A DNA stretch of 64,000 nucleotides from CADEDH01 sp050330635 (GTDB lineage: Bacteria; Actinomycetota; Acidimicrobiia; Acidimicrobiales; SZUA-35): positions 1 through 64,000 of the forward strand of contig JBHJNQ010000002.1 of the NCBI GenBank assembly GCA_050330635.1, given 5' to 3'. Under the pieces are notes generated by a model. That model saw only the letters and a list, made by a program, of their open reading frames with translations. It did no database searches and was not told where the DNA came from. How positions within the stretch are numbered: position 1 is the first letter of the stretch; each line of letters opens with the position of its first letter. This document shows positions 1 through 9,304 of this stretch, piece by piece. The position numbers were made by a program, and so were the translations under genes.

Positions 1-1260
1 TTCGACGTGTCGGTGTGGGAGCTCTTCTGGCCCCTCCAGGTCGGTGCTCGATTGGCGCTCGCAGAGCCGGGTGGCCATCGCGATCCCGCCTACCTGGCCG
101 TTTGCATCAACGACCACGACGTCACCACGCTCCATTTCGTTCCATCGATGCTCCAGTTGTTCGTCGACGAGCCGACGGCACGCCACTGCAGAACGATCCG
201 GCGGATCGTGTGCAGCGGCGAGGCCCTACCCCGATCGCTCCAGGACCGCACGTTCGAGGTACTCGACACCGAGCTGCACAACCTCTACGGGCCCACCGAG
301 GCCGCCGTCGACGTCACCTGGTGGGAGTGCGACGCCGACTCCCCGCTGCCCACGGTCCCCATCGGACGACCGATCGCCAACACCGAGATCCACGTTCTCG
401 ATCGCCGGCTTCGACGAGTCCCGGTCGGTGTCACCGGCGAGCTGCACATCGGCGGAGTGCAACTGGCGCGTGGCTACCACAACCGACGCGAGCTGACGGC
501 GGAACGATTCGTCCCCGATCCGTACACGTCCCGACCGGGCGGACGGCTCTACAAGACGGGCGACCTCGTCCGTCATCTCCCCGACGGTGCCGTCGACTTC
601 CTCGGCCGCCTGGATCACCAGGTGAAGATACGGGGCCAGCGAATCGAGCTCGGCGAGATCGAAGCCGTCATCGCGGACCATCCGTCGATACGGGAGGCGA
701 TCGTCATCGCCCATGGCAACAGCGCGGCCGAGACGCAGCTCGTGGCCTACGCCGTGGGCGACACCCACGATCTGGCCGACCACGAGGCGGCCGAGGTGGA
801 ACTCCGGCGCCACTGCGAGCGAATGCTCGCTCCCCATATGGTGCCATCCGTCTGGATGTTCCTCGCCAGCCTCCCACTCAGCCCGAACGGCAAGGTCGAC
901 CGCCGCTCCCTCCCCGAGCCGACCCGACGAAGCCCGTCGGGTCCATCCACCGCCACCGCCACCGCCACCGAGGCGGAGGTGCTGGAGGTGTGGCAGACCC
1001 TGCTGGGCGACACGCCCATTGGCACCAACGAGACCTTCTTCGACGTCGGAGGGAACTCCCTGCTGCTCGTTCGGCTCTCCCAACTCCTCACCGCCCGCTA
1101 TGGCCGCAACATCGCCGTACCCCAGCTGCTCCGCCACCCGACGATCAGCCAGCAGGCCAACCTCGTCGAGGGGAAGGGCGCGGGTCCGGTGGACGACGCC
1201 GTCGTCGACGGTGCGGCCACCGCTTCCGCCCGACGACGAGCCCGATCTCGACGACGATGA
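1..1260 (+). CDS. Non-ribosomal peptide synthetase, C-terminal part (adenylation + carrier), 5' end outside window
   Basis: The end of an NRPS that activates an amino acid as its adenylate and loads it on a carrier domain. Visible in order: A4 (FDVSVWELF, at the first base), A5 (NLYGPTEAAVD), A6 (GELHIGG), A7 (YKTGDL), A8 (GRLDHQVKIRGQRIELGE), A10 (NGKVDRR), then a peptidyl carrier domain with FFDVGGNSLLL, whose Ser takes the phosphopantetheine arm. Aligned by eye to GrsA, the pocket residues read D-V-W-H-V-S-L-V-D-K, close to the classical serine code. The gene runs into the PKS gene, so both probably act on one assembly line. The last residues in this frame turn Arg-rich, whereas another frame gives an acidic tail ending at 1309, directly against the next ATG. 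The true C-terminus is therefore uncertain. Confidence 0.93.
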   Translation, partial: FDVSVWELFWPLQVGARLALAEPGGHRDPAYLAVCINDHDVTTLHFVPSMLQLFVDEPTARHCRTIRRIVCSGEALPRSLQDRTFEVLDTELHNLYGPTEAAVDVTWWECDADSPLPTVPIGRPIANTEIHVLDRRLRRVPVGVTGELHIGGVQLARGYHNRRELTAERFVPDPYTSRPGGRLYKTGDLVRHLPDGAVDFLGRLDHQVKIRGQRIELGEIEAVIADHPSIREAIVIAHGNSAAETQLVAYAVGDTHDLADHEAAEVELRRHCERMLAPHMVPSVWMFLASLPLSPNGKVDRRSLPEPTRRSPSGPSTATATATEAEVLEVWQTLLGDTPIGTNETFFDVGGNSLLLVRLSQLLTARYGRNIAVPQLLRHPTISQQANLVEGKGAGPVDDAVVDGAATASARRRARSRRR

Positions 1261-1309
1261 TGACCCGTCCCCACCACCGTTCGACCGAGAGTCCCAAGAC
1301 GAGGCGTGA

Positions 1310-4300
1310 ATGGAGCCCTTGACCGACCCTCCCGCAGGACCGATGACCGACGAACCGTACGAATCGGACGAGCTGATCGCCGTCGTCGGCCTCGCTGGCC
1401 GGTTCCCCGAGTCTCCTGATCTGGTCGCCTTCTGGGACAACCTCCGGCAGGGCCGGGACTGCCTCCGCACGTTCACCGAGGACGACCTCGAGGCGCTCGG
1501 GATTCCACCGGAGATCTACCGACGGGACAGCTTCGTACCCCGCGGTACCGTGCTGCCGGAGCGTGACGGCTTCGACGCCCGCTTCTTCGGCTACACGCCT
1601 AACCAGGCCTCGGTCATGGACCCTCAAGCCCGGATCTTCCTGGAGACGTGCTACGAAGCCCTCGAGGCCGCGGGCTATGACCCATTCGACGTCGGCCAAC
1701 CGGTGGGCGTCTTCGCCGGGTCCAACCCGAACGACTACGCCCTCCTGCTCGGCGTTGCCGATCCGACCGACTCCCTCACCGCCTTCGATCAGCTGATCGG
1801 TGTCGATCGAGACTTCCTGGCCACCCGGGTGTCGCACAACCTCGGCCTCACCGGGCCGGCGATGACGATCCAGACTGCCTGCTCGACGTCGCTCGTGACC
1901 GTCCACGCTGCAGCCCAGTCGCTGCTCGCCTACGAGTGTTCGATGGCGTTGGCGGGGGGCGTCAGCATCAACCTCCGCCAGGGGATCGGCTACTTCTATC
2001 AGCCGGGCATGATCCTGTCGCCTACCGGGGAGTGCCGCGCCTTCGACGCCAATGCCCAGGGCACAACGCTTGGCCAGGGGTGCGGCGTCGCCGTGCTGAA
2101 GCGATTGGCCGACGCCGAGGCCGACGGCGACCCGGTCATCGCCGTGGTTCGCGCCACCGCCATCAACAACGACGGACGCAACAAGATCAGCTACACCGCC
2201 CCGAGCGAGGACGGGCAGGCCACGGTGATCACCACCGCCCTCGAGCTGGCCGGCGTACCGAGCGACACGATCGGCTACGTCGAGACCCACGGCACCGGGA
2301 CCCTGCTGGGCGATCCCATCGAGGTCGCTGCCCTGACGAGGGCGTTCCGGCCGGGTACCGACAGGACCCAGTTCTGCGCCATCGGTTCGGCCAAGACCAA
2401 CTTCGGGCACACCGACGCCGCCGCCGGGATCACCGGGTTCATCAAGGCGGTCCTCGCCGTCAGCCACGGCGAGATCCCGCCGAGCATCAACTTCGACGAG
2501 CCGAATCCCGAGATCGACTTCGCCAACAGCCCCTTCTACGTCAACACCGAGCTCCGACCGTGGCCCGAGGCACCACATCCGCGCCGCGCAGGAGTGTCGG
2601 CCTTCGGCATCGGGGGAACCAACGCTCACGCCATCATCGAGGAGCCGCCGGCCCGGACTCGTCAGGACGGTCCGACGGTGGACGGTCGACGGGTGCTGAT
2701 CGCATCCGGCAAGACGACGACCGCGGCCGACCATCGTCTCGAAGATCTCGCGGCCCACCTGGACCGGGCCCACGCGAGCGGAACGGCCCCCTCGCTCGCT
2801 CAGGTCGACACGACCCTCCGACAGGGGCGCCCGAACTTCGAGCATCGACGAGCCGTCGTCGTCGACTCCGACCGATCGTTGAGCGCAACGCTCGCCGGCC
2901 AGACCGACGCCTCCGCCGTTCGTGGAAGGGCCGGGGAGGCCGGTGCCATGGTGTGGATGTTCACCGGCCAGGGAGCCCAGTTCGCCGGGATGGGCGCCGA
3001 GCTCTACGCCCGCCAACCGGCATTCGCCGAGGCGATCGACCGGGTGGCAGCCCATCTGACAGGACGGCTCGGCTACGACCTGCGCCATCGGCTGTTCCCC
3101 GCCGACCCGAGCGGCGAGGCAGCGGCCGAGGAGCTACGCCAGACCTCCGTGACCCAGCCCGTCCTGTTCGCGGTGGAACATGCGCTCGCCTGCCTCCTCC
3201 GGTCCTGGGGTCTCCGCCCGGCCATGGTCGTGGGCCACAGCATCGGCGAGTACGCGGCGGCAGTAGAGGCAGGAGTCCTCCGCTGGGACGCAGCAGCGGA
3301 GCTGGTGGCCGAGCGGGGACGGCTCATGCAGGCCATGGCACCGGGACTCATGCTGGCCACGGCCCTACCGGCGGCCGAGCTCATCGCTCGCCTTCCCGAG
3401 GGGGTGGAGCTGGCGGCCGACAACTCCTCCACGCTCTCGGTCGCCTCAGGCCCCCGAGCGGCGATCGAGCACCTTGCCGCCTCTCTCGAACACGAGCGGA
3501 TCTCGGCCACCGTGCTCCACACCTCCCATGCCTTCCACTCGGCGATGATGGATGACGCGGCGGCTGCCTTCGCCCAGTCCTTCGCCGGCAAGGAACTGCG
3601 TCGGCCGACGGTGCCCATGATGTCGAACGTCACCGGCCAGCTCCTTGCCGACGCCGACGCCGTCGACCCACGGTTCTGGGCGTCACAGATCCGGCGGCCG
3701 GTCCTCTTCGCCGACTGCATCGCCTCGGCCGCCGAGGCAGGTGGGGGCATGTTCATCGAGCTGGGCCCCGGCCGAGGGCTGTGTTCCTTCGTCAACGCCC
3801 ACGAGGCTTTGGCCAGCGACGGGGTGACGGCGGTGCCCACCATGCGACGCCCCGGCCAGGAACGCGACGACGACGTCGTACTCCTCGAGGCCATCGGCCG
3901 GCTGTGGACGGCCGGCGTCGACATCGACTGGGATCTGGTCAATGGTGAGGCCACAGCGAGCCGGGTCTCGCTCCCCCCGTATCGGTTCGACCGTGTGGAG
4001 GCGTGGCGGCCCACCCATCGTCACGTGCTCGCTCTACCCCACTTCGGCCCCCCGTCTGATGACGCTCGACCGGTTGCTCGCCGTCAGCCCATCGACGACT
4101 GGCTGTACGTCCCCTCGTGGCACCGCCTCCCGGGAGCGGATCGGGTCGACGTCGATGGCGTGACCATCGTTCTCGTCACTGCAGGACCGGCCGGCGATGC
4201 ATTCATCGACGCCCTGGGTGGTGAACGTACCGTGGTGGCCGTCCGCCCCGGCGCCCGCTACGAGCGCTCCTCCGACGGCTTCGTCATCGACCCGACAGAC

Positions 4301-7177
4301 GACGAGCAGTTGACGGCCGTCTTCGAGGCCCTCGACGAAGACGATCAACCGGTCACCACGGTGATCCACGCCTGGTTGGCCGACCCGTCGGAAGACGATG
4401 ACGACCTCGAAGACCTGACCCACTCGCTCGACCTCGGGGTGCACTCCGTGCTCGCCTGCGCCAGATCCCTTCGCCGTTTCGTACGTAACAGCCCGGTCCA
4501 GTTCGACATCGTCACCGCCACCGCGTTCGCCGTGATGGGCCGCGAGCACGTGCGGCCTTCGGCGGCTGCGCTGGCTGGCCCGGCTCGGATCGTTCCTCTG
4601 GAGTACACCGGGGTGATGACTCGTCTGATCGATCTCGACCGAGGTCTCGCCTCGAGCCAGGATCGATCGGCTCTCCTCGTCGAGCTTGCCTCCGCCCCGT
4701 CAGGTAGCGGCGACACCACGGTTGCGCTGCGAGACGGAGCCCGCTGGGGGCCGACGGTGGCGCCCCGACCAACCAGCGAGCAGGGTGGGCGTTCGCCACT
4801 GCGGAGCGGCGGTCGGTACCTGATCATCGGCGGTCTCGGCGGCGTCGGCCTTAGCCTCGCCCGCCATCTCGGCCAGGAGTACGGCGCCTCGCTCGTGCTC
4901 ACGAGCCGCGGCGGGAGACCGGAACGAACCGACGGCGACCCGGAGACCGATCGCCGTTTGGCCCTGCTCGATGAGATCGCCGAGCACGCCCGCGACCTCG
5001 AGATCGCTGCGGTCGACGCAACGGACGAGACGGCCATGTCGACGCTCCTCGACCGACTGTGCGCTGACGGCCAACGCCTCGACGGTGTCATCGTCGCGGC
5101 CGGTGTCGCCGACCACGCTGGCGCCATACACCGCCGCTCGCGGGACAAGATGAACGCTTCGATCGCCTCGAAGGTTCATGCCACCGCCGTGCTGGAGCGG
5201 GTTCTCGATGGGCGAGCACCCGACTTCGTGCTGCTCTCGTCGTCGATTGCCGCCACGCTGTACCACAACCGTTTCGCTCAGGTCGGGTACGTCACCGGCA
5301 ACACCTTCGTCGAGGCCTTCGCCCAGAGGGCCCGGGCGCGGGGCCAACGCTGGACCACGGTCGCTTGGGACGACTGGCTCGAGATCGGCATGAGCGTGCG
5401 GGCGGCCCAGGACTTCGAGTCCAACTTCGGCCGCGGCGTCGACCTTGTCGACCGATTGAACTCGTTCACCCCCGAGGACGGGATCGCCCTGTTCGAGCGG
5501 GCCCTGCGCGCCGACGAACCGACGATCCTGGTGTCACCAACCGACCTGGCGCAACGCATGCGGGACGATGTGGACGTCACGTCGCCGTTCCTCGAGCAGG
5601 CGATGGCCGACGACACCACCGAGATCGAGGTGGCATCGGGGGCCTCGATGCTGGACATCGTGAGCGCAGCGTGGCGTTCGCTGCTCGGGTTCGACTCGTT
5701 CGATCCCAATGACGACTTCTTCGAACTCGGCGGCGACTCCCTCCAGGCGGCCCGTATGGCCGACCGCCTGAGCCGCACTCTCGACCGTCCGATCCCGGTC
5801 GACACGGTCTTGGAGAACCCGGTCCTGGCCAAGCTCGTCAGCCTGCTGGAGGCGGAGCCGCCGCCAAGCGACGGGCCAGCGATCGCCGAGCCCGAGCGAT
5901 TCGGGCCCCTCCCCCTCGGCCCCGCCCAACGGCGATTCCTCGACCGACGAACGGAGCACCCCGAGCATTTCAACGTGTCCGTACTGCTTCGACCGGTTCG
6001 GCCGATCGCCGTCGATCACCTCCAGGCCGCACTCGACCGACTGACGGCCCGGCACGGTCTGCTCCGCGTGGCCATAGATCCCACTGCCGATCCGGACCGG
6101 GCGCAGGTCGTCGCCCCCAACCGGGGCCCCGCGCCCCTGACCGTCGTGGACCTCCGCCGGCCCGAGCGAGAAGAGGCCCGACGGCAGGTGGAGCTGATGT
6201 CCGAATCGGTGCAGCGGGAGCTGAACCTCTCGACCGGCAAGGTGATGGCTGCGGTGCTGTTCGAGCTGGCCGAAGGGGACCAGCGGCTGCTGTTCACCCT
6301 CCACCATCTCGTCTCCGACAGGATCTCCCTCCTCCTGATCATCGACAACCTCAACGCCGACCTACGAGCCCTCGCCGACGGCCAAGAGCTCCCACCTCCC
6401 GCCCCCGAGACCGCCTATCTGCGATGGGTGGAAGCCCAAGCGGCGATCGCAGGCACGGCCCAGACCGTCGGGCGTTGGGCCGACCGACCCTGGGATCGTG
6501 TCGGGCCGATCCCGGCCAACCCACTCGCCACCGACGACGACAACCGGAACGACTCGACGACAGCAGTGAGCATCGACGTGAAGTCGCCCGAGCTCGCAGA
6601 AGCAGCGACGACCCTCGACGAGTGCGTCCTCCTGGCCCTCGCAGACGCCGTGGCGACCTGGTCCGCCAGTGACGTCGCCCTCATCGACGTACTGAGTCAT
6701 GGCCGACGACTACCGCTCGACGTCGACGTCGGGCGCGCCGTGGGCATGTTCATCACCTATGGACCGGTTCTCGTCGATCAGAGGGCCGACGGAAGCGAAC
6801 GACTCCGATCCTTGAGGGCCGACCTCGAGGATGGCTGGACCTTCGACGCACTCCGGTTCTTCGGTCCCCCCGACATCCGGGCCCGCATCGACGACCTGCC
6901 GCGGGCACAGATCCTGTTCAACTTCGTGGGACGGGCGATCGCAGCCGAGACCGACGCGGTGCTCGTGGCCGTCGACGACGAGCCGAAAGGCAGCGAGAGC
7001 GACCCTCGAGGCCGGCGTGATCACCTGCTCGCCGTCCGGGCCGATGTTGTCGACGCCGACCGCCTGCGGCTCGTCTTCGTCTACTCGGCCCGTCACCACG
7101 ATCGAGCCACGATCGAGCGGCTGGCCGAGGAGACCCGGCGTCGGCTCGTCGAACCCTCACCGGCGCAGCGGCCGTGA
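1310..7177 (+). CDS. Type I polyketide synthase module KS-AT-KR-ACP with C-terminal condensation-like domain
   Basis: A 1955-residue modular PKS that adds one ketide unit and reduces it to the alcohol. Ketosynthase (about 20-445) has TACSTSL with Cys191, His327 (ETHGTG) and His367 (KTNFGHT). Acyltransferase (about 545-835) has GHSIG with Ser644, and HAFHS at 740-744, the pattern of malonyl-CoA selectivity. Ketoreductase (about 1165-1400) has a GGLGGVG nucleotide loop and catalytic Tyr1327. The ACP has ELGGDSL with Ser1477. No dehydratase or enoylreductase is seen. The last 400 residues resemble an NRPS condensation or epimerization domain, but the active-site motif is HHLVSDR (1665-1671), with Arg for the usual final Gly. 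No thioesterase follows, so release must happen elsewhere or by this domain. ATG 1310 follows a TGA in an alternative frame of the NRPS gene, suggesting tight coupling. Confidence 0.95.
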   Translation: MEPLTDPPAGPMTDEPYESDELIAVVGLAGRFPESPDLVAFWDNLRQGRDCLRTFTEDDLEALGIPPEIYRRDSFVPRGTVLPERDGFDARFFGYTPNQASVMDPQARIFLETCYEALEAAGYDPFDVGQPVGVFAGSNPNDYALLLGVADPTDSLTAFDQLIGVDRDFLATRVSHNLGLTGPAMTIQTACSTSLVTVHAAAQSLLAYECSMALAGGVSINLRQGIGYFYQPGMILSPTGECRAFDANAQGTTLGQGCGVAVLKRLADAEADGDPVIAVVRATAINNDGRNKISYTAPSEDGQATVITTALELAGVPSDTIGYVETHGTGTLLGDPIEVAALTRAFRPGTDRTQFCAIGSAKTNFGHTDAAAGITGFIKAVLAVSHGEIPPSINFDEPNPEIDFANSPFYVNTELRPWPEAPHPRRAGVSAFGIGGTNAHAIIEEPPARTRQDGPTVDGRRVLIASGKTTTAADHRLEDLAAHLDRAHASGTAPSLAQVDTTLRQGRPNFEHRRAVVVDSDRSLSATLAGQTDASAVRGRAGEAGAMVWMFTGQGAQFAGMGAELYARQPAFAEAIDRVAAHLTGRLGYDLRHRLFPADPSGEAAAEELRQTSVTQPVLFAVEHALACLLRSWGLRPAMVVGHSIGEYAAAVEAGVLRWDAAAELVAERGRLMQAMAPGLMLATALPAAELIARLPEGVELAADNSSTLSVASGPRAAIEHLAASLEHERISATVLHTSHAFHSAMMDDAAAAFAQSFAGKELRRPTVPMMSNVTGQLLADADAVDPRFWASQIRRPVLFADCIASAAEAGGGMFIELGPGRGLCSFVNAHEALASDGVTAVPTMRRPGQERDDDVVLLEAIGRLWTAGVDIDWDLVNGEATASRVSLPPYRFDRVEAWRPTHRHVLALPHFGPPSDDARPVARRQPIDDWLYVPSWHRLPGADRVDVDGVTIVLVTAGPAGDAFIDALGGERTVVAVRPGARYERSSDGFVIDPTDDEQLTAVFEALDEDDQPVTTVIHAWLADPSEDDDDLEDLTHSLDLGVHSVLACARSLRRFVRNSPVQFDIVTATAFAVMGREHVRPSAAALAGPARIVPLEYTGVMTRLIDLDRGLASSQDRSALLVELASAPSGSGDTTVALRDGARWGPTVAPRPTSEQGGRSPLRSGGRYLIIGGLGGVGLSLARHLGQEYGASLVLTSRGGRPERTDGDPETDRRLALLDEIAEHARDLEIAAVDATDETAMSTLLDRLCADGQRLDGVIVAAGVADHAGAIHRRSRDKMNASIASKVHATAVLERVLDGRAPDFVLLSSSIAATLYHNRFAQVGYVTGNTFVEAFAQRARARGQRWTTVAWDDWLEIGMSVRAAQDFESNFGRGVDLVDRLNSFTPEDGIALFERALRADEPTILVSPTDLAQRMRDDVDVTSPFLEQAMADDTTEIEVASGASMLDIVSAAWRSLLGFDSFDPNDDFFELGGDSLQAARMADRLSRTLDRPIPVDTVLENPVLAKLVSLLEAEPPPSDGPAIAEPERFGPLPLGPAQRRFLDRRTEHPEHFNVSVLLRPVRPIAVDHLQAALDRLTARHGLLRVAIDPTADPDRAQVVAPNRGPAPLTVVDLRRPEREEARRQVELMSESVQRELNLSTGKVMAAVLFELAEGDQRLLFTLHHLVSDRISLLLIIDNLNADLRALADGQELPPPAPETAYLRWVEAQAAIAGTAQTVGRWADRPWDRVGPIPANPLATDDDNRNDSTTAVSIDVKSPELAEAATTLDECVLLALADAVATWSASDVALIDVLSHGRRLPLDVDVGRAVGMFITYGPVLVDQRADGSERLRSLRADLEDGWTFDALRFFGPPDIRARIDDLPRAQILFNFVGRAIAAETDAVLVAVDDEPKGSESDPRGRRDHLLAVRADVVDADRLRLVFVYSARHHDRATIERLAEETRRRLVEPSPAQRP

Positions 7178-7229
7178 CGGGACTAGCTCGAAGGAGAGGG
7201 GCCGCCATTCCCAGCAGCCGAGTATCCCC

Positions 7230-8159
7230 TCAGGCGTCGACCAGGGAGTCGGACTGGTCGTTGCGGCGCTGCTTGAGGCGGGCCGCCACCCGGCGGCATT
7301 TCTCGATGTAGGCCATCGTCCGCTCCCGGGCCGCCTCGGCCTCGGGGTTCAGCCCGGTGAGATCGGGCAGGCCCCAGTGGCGGACCACGACCGGTTCGAG
7401 GATCTGCTCGTAGTGGGCCACGAAGTCGTAGATGCCGGCGGTGGCGATGAGCTTGGCGTGCTCGTTGAAGCCGGGGATGCCGTCGCCGGGCATGGTGAAG
7501 CCGATGATCTGGCGTTCCATGGCGCCCACGGCGGCGCTGGGGTCGACCTCGACGATGGCGCTCGCCATGTCACGGTAGAAGAGGAAGTGGTGGTTCTCGT
7601 CGGCCGCGACCCGGCGCATGATGTCGTACCCGACCTTGTCGTGGAGCTTGATCGCCTCGCCGGTGTTGCGGTGAGAGATGCGGGTCGCCAGCTCCTGGAG
7701 GGTCACGTAGACGAGGCCGTCGACCGCCGTCGGCGGCTCCGGCACCTTGCCCCCGCTCATCTGGGCCATGCGGCCCTCCTCGAGGGCGACCGGGTCGATG
7801 GCCCGGGTCACCGTGAGGTAGTCACGGATGACGACGGAGTGCCGGCCCTCCTCGGCCGTCCAGCGCCGGACCCACTCGCCCCACGCCCCGTCCCGCCCGA
7901 ACATGCGCTCGATGTCGCGGAAGTAGTAGGGAAGGTTGTCCTCGGTCAGGAGGTTGATGAACAGGGCGCTGCGGACCTCGGGCGGCAGGCTCGCCTCCTC
8001 CGGGCTCCACTCGTAGTCGGGCTCGAAGTCCCGACCCCGCGACCACGGCACCATGGTGTGCGGATGCCACTCCCTGGTGGCCGACAGGTGGCGTTCGAGC
8101 AGCCGCTCGGCTTCGGGCGCCAGGCTTTCGATGAGGGCGAGGTCAGCGTCGAGCACCAT
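7230..8159 (-). CDS. Acyl-ACP desaturase (FA_desaturase_2 family)
   Basis: A soluble di-iron acyl-ACP desaturase, expected to introduce a cis double bond into acyl-ACP, as in the mycobacterial DesA1/DesA2 group. The 309-residue length fits. Iron ligands are visible as Glu in LLTEDN, EEGRHS (ExxH) and DENHH (ExxH) in the helical core. It is transcribed alone and convergent with the PKS gene, so it is probably membrane-lipid metabolism rather than part of the biosynthetic cluster. The ATG lies 6 bases after a TAGGCT -10 hexamer, suggesting a leaderless transcript. An 18-bp palindrome covers that hexamer and should allow tight repression. Confidence 0.9.
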   Translation of the reverse strand: MVLDADLALIESLAPEAERLLERHLSATREWHPHTMVPWSRGRDFEPDYEWSPEEASLPPEVRSALFINLLTEDNLPYYFRDIERMFGRDGAWGEWVRRWTAEEGRHSVVIRDYLTVTRAIDPVALEEGRMAQMSGGKVPEPPTAVDGLVYVTLQELATRISHRNTGEAIKLHDKVGYDIMRRVAADENHHFLFYRDMASAIVEVDPSAAVGAMERQIIGFTMPGDGIPGFNEHAKLIATAGIYDFVAHYEQILEPVVVRHWGLPDLTGLNPEAEAARERTMAYIEKCRRVAARLKQRRNDQSDSLVDA

Positions 8160-8165
8160 CGGCCC

Positions 8166-8187
8166 AGCCTACCTACCGGTAGGTAGA
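8166..8187 (-). promoter_or_regulatory. Desaturase promoter with 18-bp perfect palindromic operator
   Basis: CTACCTACCGGTAGGTAG at 8169-8186 is a perfect inverted repeat. Its right part, read on the minus strand, overlaps TAGGCT (8166-8171), the likely -10 box 6 bases before the desaturase ATG. The form and length are typical of operators for TetR-type repressors, which commonly control fatty acid genes in actinobacteria. The regulator is not in this window. Confidence 0.75.
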
Positions 8188-8326
8188 CGGCCCTACGCGG
8201 AGCCGAAAAAGCTGGACCACCAGGCGACAGGGGCCGGGTCCCGCCCCACCCGCCACCGCCCGGCCGACCCACCCCACTGACCGCCTCCCCGGCGGGGGCC
8301 ACCGCACCGCCCGTTAGCGTTGAGGG

Positions 8327-9304
8327 GTGACCTCAGCCCCCGATCCTCCGGCCTGGGTCCCGCCGATGAAGGCGACGAGCGGCCCGATGCCCACCGGCGA
8401 GGGCTGGGCCTACGAGCTCAAGTGGGACGGCATGCGGATCGAGGCGCTTTGCCCCGCCGGCGGCCCGGTCACCCTGCGCGCCCTGTCGGGCCGCGACGTC
8501 ACGACCAGCTTCCCCGAGCTGAACGACGTGTGCGACGCCCTCCACCTCGGCGCCGTGCTCGACGGCGAGGTCGTAGTCTTCGACGGCGACCGCCCGTCGT
8601 TCGGGCGGCTCCAGAATCGGATGCACGTCGATGCCCCGTCGGGGGCGCTGGTGGCCCAGCATCCCGTCGTCTACCTGATCTTCGACCTGCTGGCGCTCGA
8701 CGGTCGCTCGACCGTGGAACTGCCCTACCACGCCCGGCGTCGCCTCCTGGCCGATGTCGTCGAGCCGGGACCGACCTGGCGGGTGCCGCCGATGGTCGAG
8801 GGCGACGGCGCTCCCCTCCTGGCCCTGGCCCGACAGCGGGGCCTGGAGGGGGTGGTGGCCAAACGACTCGACAGCGTCTACCGACCGGGGTCCAGGACCC
8901 GGGAGTGGGTCAAGGTCAAGGTCGTCCGACGCCAGGAGTTCGTCGTCGTCGGCTGGCTGCCCGGTCAGGGCCGGCTCGAGGGCCTGATGGGTTCGCTCCT
9001 CCTCGCCGTGAACGACCACGGGGGCCTCCGCTTCGCCGGCGCCGTCGGCAGCGGGCTGGCCGACCGGGACCGGGCCCAGCTCGCCCCCCTGCTCGTCCCC
9101 ACCCCGCAGTGTCCCCTGGTGGAGGTCCCGCCTCTCGCCAAACGGCCGACCTGGGTCGAGCCCACGGTGGCGGTCGAGGTGGCCTACGGCACCTGGTCCG
9201 AGGATGGCCTCCTCCGCCACCCGGTCTACGCCGGCCTCCGGGTCGACGTCGACGTCGATTCGGTCGTCCGTGAGCTGCCACCGGCACCCCCCGGCGTGCG
9301 ATAG
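8327..9304 (+). CDS. Stand-alone ATP-dependent DNA ligase (LigD-ligase/LigC type)
   Basis: Seals nicks or double-strand breaks in DNA using ATP. The 325-residue protein has the adenylation motif ELKWDGMR with the nucleotide-accepting Lys, then DGEVVV, YLIFDLLALDG, EGVVAKR and REWVKVK, followed by the OB-fold. This equals the ligase domain of LigD, without the polymerase and nuclease domains, so it resembles actinobacterial LigC or a split LigD. GTG 8327 was chosen because TAGCGT (8315-8320) ends 6 bases upstream, a leaderless arrangement. Its stop codon overlaps the start of the next gene. Confidence 0.92.
   Translation: MTSAPDPPAWVPPMKATSGPMPTGEGWAYELKWDGMRIEALCPAGGPVTLRALSGRDVTTSFPELNDVCDALHLGAVLDGEVVVFDGDRPSFGRLQNRMHVDAPSGALVAQHPVVYLIFDLLALDGRSTVELPYHARRRLLADVVEPGPTWRVPPMVEGDGAPLLALARQRGLEGVVAKRLDSVYRPGSRTREWVKVKVVRRQEFVVVGWLPGQGRLEGLMGSLLLAVNDHGGLRFAGAVGSGLADRDRAQLAPLLVPTPQCPLVEVPPLAKRPTWVEPTVAVEVAYGTWSEDGLLRHPVYAGLRVDVDVDSVVRELPPAPPGVR

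Noticed and set aside
1145..3088. 647-codon open frame on the minus strand opposite the PKS
   Set aside because: It is a shadow of the PKS codon bias, with no domain motifs, while the plus strand has complete KS and AT signatures.
7178..8326. Desaturase as a tailoring gene of the NRPS/PKS cluster
   Set aside because: It is convergent with the PKS, has its own operator, and the next genes are housekeeping or repair functions.
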